Assembly: GCF_013141725.1 (NCBI RefSeq)
Contig: NZ_WHNZ01000074.1
Span: 1 to 64,000, forward strand
DNA: 64,000 nucleotides
DNA from: Paenibacillus planticolens
GTDB taxonomy: Bacteria; Bacillota; Bacilli; Paenibacillales; NBRC-103111
Direction of reading: 5' to 3'
Shown here: positions 10,201 to 17,400 of the stretch, piece after piece
Layout of the letters: each line of letters opens with the position of its first letter
How positions within the stretch are numbered: the stretch's first letter is position 1
Translations under genes and position numbers: made by a program
Notes under the pieces: generated by a model
The model's database searches: none
Seen by the model: the letters and a program-made list of their open reading frames with translations, nothing else
Told to the model about the DNA's origin: nothing

Positions 10201-10460
10201 CGCAAGAACAAGTGAGCACCGCAGTCGCTACCTTGCATGGTGCGTTGGATACATTCAAAGCCTCGATTATTACGCGAGACATGGGTGACATCAACAACGA
10301 TGGCAAAGTGAGCATCGGGGATCTTGCGATCGCGGCATCTTTCTACGGCCTAACATCAAGCAGTCCGAACTGGGAACAAGCGAAGAAAGCCGATGTCAAC
10401 GGGGACAATGTTATCGACATCTTCGATTTGGCTGCAATTGCGAGGAAAATTATCGAGTAA
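7278..10460 (+). CDS. Secreted GH84 beta-N-acetylglucosaminidase with CBM32, cohesin, FIVAR and dockerin
   Basis: This protein of about 1060 residues resembles bacterial GH84 enzymes (NagJ/mu-toxin type), which hydrolyse beta-GlcNAc by substrate-assisted catalysis. The ATG at 7278 (next to another at 7281) follows AAAGGTGG. A signal peptide (about 1-39, ending SQAA) precedes a GH20b-like N-terminal domain (about 45-190). The catalytic barrel (about 197-500) has the family's GFYG motif and the catalytic pair D315-D316 in LFLDDI. A helical linker, a CBM32-like domain (about 654-780), a cohesin (about 786-918), a FIVAR module (about 922-996) and a dockerin (about 1002-1060) follow. In C. perfringens, GH84 toxins carry the same module types, and their X82 cohesin and FIVAR-dockerin bind each other. 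Here both are present in one chain. Confidence 0.93.
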   Translation: MMNVKKSLFQDGIWRKTTTLFLAVTIAIPLFSVPVSQAAETEPASSFPVISPIPQSVSVKGQGFIIPAEVGLVTGSGTDSAAVQAVEGILRNAGVQSIKRANDSSAVPDAPVNVWVGGPSENTASGAVLQDLGVTGPEDLKEDGYVLASGIDSSGHKNIVLAGKNQTGTFYAAQTLRQIITAKESSYSIPGLTVRDWPKMNWRGSIEGFYGDPWSHEDRLSQLAFYGEQKMNMFIYAPKDDPYHRDKWRDPYPADKVAQIAELIDKAKQEHVEFVFAISPGNTVCFSDNTDFQALTAKAQVMWDKGVRSFALFLDDINKTLSCSADKTKFNSDASPPAAAQAFLLNRFKTEFIDTHPGAHRLITVPTDYANITTTTYINRFSALVDPSIIVQWTGAAVVPAGISVSDADKAKSIYKHDLLIWDNYPVNDYARDKIYLGPLYNRDAGLADHGIIGLTANPMNEAEASKIALFSIADYLWNPQAYDPDSSWLLSIKRLGGPAAEALKTFAENHYSSPLNAKESLTLSPLIDNLWTAFTGSGTITETVNQLISEFTKLQQTPAILRSTLGHANFIAETAYYLNKDELYGKAGVEAAQMLLSQKRNNKQQAAAHRTALNTLKTQISAIKQVKANQVFEDFFARAIRENDNWLGVVPATPFPITTMGTYQTNTPDKMLDGNLNTYFWSNSNPAVGDVLGVDLNEVRKVTNVQVFMGKSGSLSDYIHHGILEYSVDGSTWTKLATLEEQSEINVPVDNQKARFVRIRVTDTQNFWVIVREFKVTSEAIPKDPAVVLEGNDTVQAGEEFMLNLGLDNVRHSVYAQDISMEYDPNAMEFVSAAPVQDGIQLLATVKNTAGKLRLITASEGAAHGVTGSAQLLKLIFKAKHVPQAVEGLVTVSDITLGDDQGAETKLASSAMGIQITLPSIDKSDLTDLIHVAQTAHDAALEGTQIGQYPVGAKQLLQTAIDVAKIVANDANATQEQVSTAVATLHGALDTFKASIITRDMGDINNDGKVSIGDLAIAASFYGLTSSSPNWEQAKKADVNGDNVIDIFDLAAIARKIIE

Positions 10461-10475
10461 AGCAGGATTGGGATG

Positions 10476-10520
10476 GACACGAACTTACATGCGTTTTGTT
10501 AAGTTCGTGTCTGTCTTTTT
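10476..10520 (+). terminator. Rho-independent terminator after the GH84 gene
   Basis: A 12-bp perfect stem (GACACGAACTTA / TAAGTTCGTGTC) with a 12-base loop is followed by TGTCTTTTTATT. It lies 15 bases past the stop codon. Confidence 0.85.
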
Positions 10521-10627
10521 ATTGATCTTTTTTTACAAAAAAAATATAAAAAATGAGTCCCTAGTACCACCATTGTGAAAATAAAAAGCCGAATAAATTC
10601 GCATTGTAGGAACCTTTGTCGAATGTC

Positions 10628-10656
10628 TTGTCAATTATCGAACTCTCGAATAAGAT
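10628..10656 (+). promoter_or_regulatory. Candidate sigma-A promoter for the phosphodiesterase gene
   Basis: TTGTCA and TAAGAT are separated by 17 bases, about 100 bases upstream of the start at 10760. The surrounding AT-rich intergenic stretch (10521-10759) holds three copies of TCGAA near the hexamers and no other recognisable feature. The call rests on hexamer match and position only. Confidence 0.4.
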
Positions 10657-10759
10657 CACAGTGTAACGGGTTGTTATTATGTGTTTTTGTATTGTTTTTG
10701 TTTTGTAAAGCGTGTCTGTAATCAGCTCAACCATTATTTTAATTCGGGAGGATGTCCAA

Positions 10760-13700
10760 ATGAAAGTCACGTTTAAGCAGGTTTTCATTTCTACGCTCAC
10801 AGCCGCACTATTAGCAACTACAGGTTTGCCTGCAGCGCTGCCGTTTATGGCGCAAACCGCCTATGCCGAAGTTGCTGCTTCGGATTTAGCGCTCCAATTG
10901 AAGTTTGAGGACAATGCTGTCGACAGCTCCGCAAACGATACAAGTGTTACGCCAGCAGGGAATCCGACCTATGTGCCGGGAAGAGTCGGGAAGGCGCTCA
11001 ATCTTACTTCGACGAGTGCGAACAGGCAATATTTGAATTTGGGCAAGCCAGCCAATCTTCAGTTCGGCACGGGCACGAGCTTTACATTGGCATTTTGGGT
11101 AAAGTCGCCAGGCGTAGCGAGCGATCCGCCGGTTATTTCGAACAAAAACTGGGCGAACGGCGCCAATGTGGGCTATGTATTAGCTTTACAGCCGAATAAC
11201 AGTTTGAAATGGAATTACAACACGCAAGGCGGATCAAGGGCGGATGCCGAAATTCCGAACGTTGCTGATGGAAAATGGCATCACATCGTAGTATCTCACG
11301 ATCGAACAACCGGACGGGCAGATTTCTATAAAGACGGCGTCCCCGTGGCGGTTTCAGTGAAGAACGGCACCTTGTATCAAAACATCACGAATAGTATGAA
11401 TATTGCCGGCAGGACGGGAACGATTGATGCCGGGCTATCTACGATGATCGGCAACGACGGTACGGGAGCGTATGCTGTGAATACGTTTGACATGCAAGTG
11501 GATGAGCTCCAGATCATCAAACGTGTCGTTACGGCGCAGGAAGCCGGGGATATGTTTAACAGTGCGCCTCCGGTGCAGGTGAATAATAATTTCAACGGTT
11601 CCTTGAATTTAATTGGCGCTGAACATGCGGTACAGGGGGGCACCTTCCGAGTCAACTTAGATCTTCGCACGCCGACGATGAGCACGGCGGTGGATAAATC
11701 CGTTATAGAACTCGCCTATGACAGCAGCTTGTTCGAATTTGTAAGTGCGACGAAAGCGGTATCTGCGGATACGTCCACGCCAGGCATTGTGAAGTTAACC
11801 CTTCCGGGAGGCATCGTTTACAGCCAAACAAATCCGCTGGAATACAGTAAATCAAGAATTTCCGAAGTGTTTTTCAGAACGAAAGCAGCTTCCGGACAAG
11901 GCCAAATTCAAGTGAACAAGGCTGAATTTTATACCGGTACGACGAAAATGGTAAATGAAACGTTTATATCGCAGCCTGAAACGGTTCAAATCCATCCGAA
12001 AGCGACAGAAGACTTGAACAAGGACGGCGTGGTTACGGTAGGGGATCTTGCACTCGCGCAGGGCAATTCGGAAGATCTGCAGAAACAGATTGCTGCAAAT
12101 GCGCAGTATGTTCCTTACAAGAGGGTTGTCGTCATCGGCATGGACGGCGGCGGCGTGTCCGTGATGCCAAATGCGCCGTATTGGGAGACGCCAAGTTCGC
12201 CTAAGGAGCAAGTCGGCTCCCGGCAAATTGCGCCTAACCTGCGGAGCTTGATTGAGAAAGGGGCGGCAAGTTATACAGCTAAAACGACACTGCCGTCAAG
12301 CTCATCGCCAAACTGGGGAGCCATGCTGAACGGCGTAGACTTCAGCAAGCATCAGATCAATAATGACGATAGCGGCATGTTTTATTATTCGGAAACGTCC
12401 CCCTATCCTTCCGTCTTTAAAAAGGTGAGAGAAGCACTTCCGAACAAGAAGCTTGCGGCTTTTGCGACATGGAAAAATATTGTGGACGGTCATATTGAAC
12501 CGTCAGTCGGTGTAGAGGTCGGTTCGGGAGGCGACGAAGTGGACGCTGCTGCTTTCGCCCAATATGTGGCAAGCGGAAAAGCGCTGGATACGTCTTTGAT
12601 GTTCATCCAATTCGATGATATGGATCATGCGGGTCACTCTTACGGCTTCTATACAAAGCAGTATTACGAGCAGTTGACGAAAACGGATCTGAATGTGGGC
12701 ACAATCGTGAACTCGCTGCGCGATAAAAACCTGCTGGATGATACGCTCATCCTGATGCTGCCGGATCACGGCGGAGGTACGGAAAATGCGAATACGACGC
12801 TGGGAAGCGCTACTTCGCACGGTCAAGATTCCCCGCTGGCGACTACGATTTTCTTTGCGGCTAACGGCAGAACGGTTGCCACGGATACGGGCAAGGAGAA
12901 AATTCTGCAGGGCGGCACGACCAAAGATTTGGCAGCCACCGTATTAAAGGCGCTGGGCATTAACGGAACAATCGGCGATTCTCAAGGGATTAACGGCATG
13001 TTCGTAGCGCAGAAGGATCAGAACAAAGCGGATTCGCCGAATCTGCAGTTGACCAAAGTAGTCGCTCCAACCACGCAGCAGCTCAAGCATTATGAGTTGG
13101 CGGTTAGCAGCTTGTCATCGGCAGCGAAAGCGATGGATGTCGTGGTAGCGACGGACGGTTTGAATGTGACAGCGGTAGAGCCTGTTCAAGAGGGCGTGAA
13201 GGTGCTCCGAAGCGAGTCGGCGAACGGGCGCACGAGAATCGTGCTGAGCGCAGAGAATGGCATTACGCCGGATGCAGCTTTGCTGAAGCTTCAAGTGACA
13301 CCGCTGAACGAGAATGCCTCTGCAGCGTTGGAAACAGCGGTAGTCGCCAATGCTCAGGGCGCAGAAGCGCTGCCGAATTTGAAAAGTGCGGTGCGAGAGG
13401 ATACGGAAGTGCAGATTCCGGCAACTGGCGTGCAGGTCGACAAGTCTTCTGCAACCGTCAAGCAAGGAGAAACAATAGCGTTGACAGCTGCTGTACAGCC
13501 TGCGAATGCGAGCAACAAGAACGTGACTTGGAGCAGCAGCGATCCTACGGTAGCGAGCGTGGAGAATGCCGGGGGCAAAGGAATTGTCACCGGATTGAAG
13601 ACAGGGACGGTCACGATTACGGCCACAAGTGTCGACGGCGGCTTTAAGGCGACAAGTCAAGTGACAGTGGAAGCAGGGGTGCCTTCAAGTGCGAAGACAA

Positions 13701-14275
13701 CGCTCAGCAGCTCATCTTCAGTCTACACAGGCAATGAATTTGTTGTGCGCTTGGGGCTTAGCAGCGTTACGAGCCAAGTGTATGCGCAGGATCTTATCAT
13801 GAACTACGATGCGAGTCTGTTGGACTTCGTATCGGTCAAGTCGGTTAAAGAGAAAGTAAGCCTTATCGATACGAAGAAGACGGCAGGCCAATTGCGTTTC
13901 ATTCTAGCCAGCGAGGGCGCTGGAAATGCGGTTTCGGGCGATGCGCAGCTGCTTGAAGTAACTTTTAGAGCGAAGTCGGTTTCGCAATCGGCATCCGCAG
14001 CGATTGCTGTGGCAAGCGCCATTCTTGCTGATGGGGCGGGCGTGGAAACGTCAGCAACCGTGTCGTCTGTAGGGGTAAATATTACCGTAGGCATCCCGGG
14101 CGATATTAACCATGACGGTAAAGTAAGTATTGGTGACCTTGCTTTTGCAGCTGCCCATTATGGCAAAACAACCTCCAGCGCAGATTGGCAGGAAGTGAAG
14201 GCAGCGGATATTAACGGTGATGGCATCATTGACATTATCGATCTTGCAGCGATTGCGGCGAAAATTTTAGAATAA
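10760..14275 (+). CDS. Secreted alkaline-phosphatase-superfamily phosphodiesterase with LamG, cohesin-like modules, internal half-dockerin, cohesin and dockerin
   Basis: This 1171-residue secreted protein should hydrolyse a phosphate (or sulfate) ester. The ATG at 10760 follows GGGAGG, and the signal peptide ends near AYA36. In order: LamG domain (about 41-264); divergent cohesin-like domain (about 278-414); a single dockerin half (DLNKDGVVTVGD, about 418-434); a Phosphodiest/NPP-type catalytic domain (about 452-745); a second degenerate cohesin-like region (about 774-888); Big2 Ig-like domain (about 888-971); canonical cohesin (about 975-1110); dockerin (about 1112-1171). The two-metal centre looks complete: D462, probable nucleophile S515, D622, H626, D669, H670 and H687. 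Serine instead of the usual Thr at the nucleophile is notable. The substrate is unknown; phosphodiester-linked glycan substituents are plausible. The internal cohesin/half-dockerin unit suggests domain insertion or fusion. Confidence 0.88.
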   Translation: MKVTFKQVFISTLTAALLATTGLPAALPFMAQTAYAEVAASDLALQLKFEDNAVDSSANDTSVTPAGNPTYVPGRVGKALNLTSTSANRQYLNLGKPANLQFGTGTSFTLAFWVKSPGVASDPPVISNKNWANGANVGYVLALQPNNSLKWNYNTQGGSRADAEIPNVADGKWHHIVVSHDRTTGRADFYKDGVPVAVSVKNGTLYQNITNSMNIAGRTGTIDAGLSTMIGNDGTGAYAVNTFDMQVDELQIIKRVVTAQEAGDMFNSAPPVQVNNNFNGSLNLIGAEHAVQGGTFRVNLDLRTPTMSTAVDKSVIELAYDSSLFEFVSATKAVSADTSTPGIVKLTLPGGIVYSQTNPLEYSKSRISEVFFRTKAASGQGQIQVNKAEFYTGTTKMVNETFISQPETVQIHPKATEDLNKDGVVTVGDLALAQGNSEDLQKQIAANAQYVPYKRVVVIGMDGGGVSVMPNAPYWETPSSPKEQVGSRQIAPNLRSLIEKGAASYTAKTTLPSSSSPNWGAMLNGVDFSKHQINNDDSGMFYYSETSPYPSVFKKVREALPNKKLAAFATWKNIVDGHIEPSVGVEVGSGGDEVDAAAFAQYVASGKALDTSLMFIQFDDMDHAGHSYGFYTKQYYEQLTKTDLNVGTIVNSLRDKNLLDDTLILMLPDHGGGTENANTTLGSATSHGQDSPLATTIFFAANGRTVATDTGKEKILQGGTTKDLAATVLKALGINGTIGDSQGINGMFVAQKDQNKADSPNLQLTKVVAPTTQQLKHYELAVSSLSSAAKAMDVVVATDGLNVTAVEPVQEGVKVLRSESANGRTRIVLSAENGITPDAALLKLQVTPLNENASAALETAVVANAQGAEALPNLKSAVREDTEVQIPATGVQVDKSSATVKQGETIALTAAVQPANASNKNVTWSSSDPTVASVENAGGKGIVTGLKTGTVTITATSVDGGFKATSQVTVEAGVPSSAKTTLSSSSSVYTGNEFVVRLGLSSVTSQVYAQDLIMNYDASLLDFVSVKSVKEKVSLIDTKKTAGQLRFILASEGAGNAVSGDAQLLEVTFRAKSVSQSASAAIAVASAILADGAGVETSATVSSVGVNITVGIPGDINHDGKVSIGDLAFAAAHYGKTTSSADWQEVKAADINGDGIIDIIDLAAIAAKILE

Positions 14276-14285
14276 ACGGAAGTGC

Positions 14286-14321
14286 GGAGATCGGAGAAGA
14301 TAGTTTCTCCGGTCTCCTTTT
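14286..14321 (+). terminator. Rho-independent terminator after the phosphodiesterase gene
   Basis: A 13-bp stem (GGAGATCGGAGAA / TTCTCCGGTCTCC, one G-T wobble) with a 6-base loop is followed by TTTT, 10 bases after the stop. Confidence 0.85.
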
Positions 14322-14445
14322 CGCTCAACATGTATGTAAAGAATTTAAACGAAAAAGTAAAGATTATGCACATGATTTGGACAATACGTATTGTATCATA
14401 TGAGATGACAATTGCTTCTCATAAGATACAAAGGAGCCGTGAACG

Positions 14446-17400
14446 ATGCCATTTATTAAAACGTTTAAACGCACTGTGTCCTTCGGTGTTGTTTCGCTTT
14501 TGGCTATGAATGTGATTCATTTTCCAGCCGGAAGCAGCCCAACCGCCTATGCGGCAGTCTTCCCATCACCGTCGGCCATTCCCACGGTAGTCAGTACCTA
14601 TGTGGTCGCTGACAAATCGCAGATCGCGGTGTTGGGCGAGCAAGTACAGTTGAAAGTCATGGCACGTATGAGCGACGGATCGAATATCGAGTTAAAGAAA
14701 ACGACGGCCTCCAACTCGACGGATCCCCAGTTGAACAGCGTGCATTATTCATCCAGTGTTCAAGGCGTCACGATCAACGATGCAACAGGCATCTTGACCT
14801 ACGATGGCTCTGCGGGCAATGTTCCTGTCGATGTTAAGGCGGACGTTAAGTATCTGGATGTGAAATATTTTGAAGGCTTTGAAAATGGGAACTTAGGCAG
14901 TTTTAGTTATGATCCTGCGGCAAACACGACAAATACGTCTGTAATTGCAAGCAGCGGGGCTGGTGTTCCTGCACATAGCGGTTCATACAGCGCTAATCGC
15001 GCTGGTACAGCCAATAATACCGAAAGAATAGATATGGGAGCAGCGTTAAATGGCACGGTAACGGCGTGGTTCTATAACGGGTCTCCAACCGGCCAATCTC
15101 GAAATAATATTTGGGTAGGGACGAAAGTAACCACAAGTTCTCCTGTTGGGGCTGTCGATGTATCCAATGGATTAATCCTTGGGGAACATTGGGATGGCGC
15201 AACGGGATCGAGTACTAATTTCGTATCGAGAATTATGACTTCTGCCTTTTCAGCAGCATCGGTAACTAGAGGAACAGCGCCAGCTTGGCATGAGTTTAAA
15301 TGGGACCTCACTTCGGGTACGGATGCCAAAATGTATATTGACGGGATGCTGGTTGGAACGACAACGAAAGAAACCAAATACCAATATGTAGCTTTGTTAG
15401 GAAATTGGGCGCCTAATAATACGGCAACTTATTATGACGATATTAAAACCACACAGCTTGGAACGAGTCTCTCAACTCCATTATCGATCCCTGTTACGAC
15501 GGCAGATTTGCAAGGATTAACGGTATCCGGTCAAGATGGTGCAACGGCCATTACTGCGGATACAGGAACTCTGCAAATGACTGCGACTGTAAACCCTGCC
15601 GGCGCACCTTCAACTGTCGTATGGAAAGTAGAAAATTCAGATGGCACGCCGACGAATGCTGCTGAAATTTCCGCAACTGGACTATTGTCAGCGAAGGCAA
15701 ATGGAACAGTGAAGGTCACGGCTACTTCTACGGCAAAGCCGGAAATTTCCAATAGCGCGATCGTAACGATCACTGGACAAACCGTAAAAGCAGCAGGCAT
15801 AACGATACAAGCGCCATCGGGAGCAACAAGATTCACTACGCTTGATCCTGTTCCGCTTAGCGCCTCGGTCATACCGGCTGACACGGCAGATCCAACCGTC
15901 ACATGGGCTGTTGTGGAAGGGACAGACGTCGCTGCGATTTCGAGCACGGGTGTTCTTACACCGGTTAAAGCCGGTACAATCCAAATTCAAGCGACATCCA
16001 ATGACCCAAGCGGCGTAAAGAGCAATATGCTGAAGTTAACGTTCGATGTCAAGATGACATCACTGATTGTGACTGGAGCAGGCGGAGCTTCTGCGATAAC
16101 TTCCCGGTCAGGTCAGCTTCAAATGGGAGCGACCGCCCAGCCAGGCGGAGCGGCAACTAATAACGTAGCATGGACCGTAGATAATGGGACCGGAAGTGCA
16201 ACGATCAGCAGCACCGGCTTATTGACTGCTGTTTCCAACGGTACTGTGACTGTAAAGGCAACGGCGCAAGACGGCAGCGGTGTCGTCGGTCAAGCAATCA
16301 TCACTATTTCGGGGCAGGGAAGCCATACCTTCTATGTCAGCTCATCTTCAGGAGATGATGCCAATGATGGGTTAAGCGCAGCCACACCATGGAAAACGCT
16401 GAATAAAGTCAGCGGCACGACGTTTATCCCTGGCGATAGAATTTTGCTTAAAGCAGGGGATGCATGGAACGGTCAATTATGGCCGAAAGGCTCTGGAGCC
16501 GATGGCAATCCGATCATTATCGACCAATACGGCACAGGCAATAAGCCTGTCATTAACGGGCAGGGGAATAATTTTGATAAAACGATCTACAATTCAACAA
16601 CGACTTACAATACAGGGGCTGTTTTCCTAAGAAATCAGGAATACTGGGAACTCAACAATCTGGAAGTAACGAATGATGACAATTTCATGGTTGAAAACAA
16701 CGATTCGGCTGCTCTGAGAGCGGGTATCTTCTTTACGATTGATGCCAATGAAAGCGATCGGGTGTATAACCACATTTATATTCGAAACTGTTATGTCCAC
16801 GATATTGACGGCAACAACAACGCAGGCCCTAAAGAAAACGGCGGAATTATCGGCGTCGTGAAAGGCACGGCTGCTTTGAGCCAAGCTACAGCGGCCAGAT
16901 TCAATGATGTAAAAATAGAAAATAATACGATTCGCAAAGTCGATCGCGTCGCGATTCGCGTTGCGGCACATACGAACTATGTAGGCGACGATTCCTTTTC
17001 CACAACAGCTACTTTTAAATACGGCAACTGGAACACAGGCTTTTATATCGGACACAACACAATGGAAGATGTGGGCGGAGACGGCATTATTTTGCGCGAT
17101 ACCGACGGGGCCGTATTGGAATATAACTATTTGAACAAATTTGGAACCCGGGTGGCGAGCAGCAACGCTATCGCAGGCATTTGGCTGGCAGTCGCCAAGA
17201 ACACGCTCATTCAATATAACGAGGTTACTGGAGGGCCGGCGAATAATCAGGATGGCTGCGCCTATGATTTTGACGAATTCCTGATCAATACGGTCTACCA
17301 GTACAATTACAGTCATGACAATCCGATGGGCTTTATGCTCCTCATGGGCACGAATGAGAACGATGTATTGCGGTACAACGTCAGTCAGAACGACGGGATT

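Noticed and set aside
15500..16315. Tandem repeat as a possible CRISPR or satellite
   Set aside because: The repetitiveness comes from three Big2 protein domains that are only weakly alike at the DNA level.
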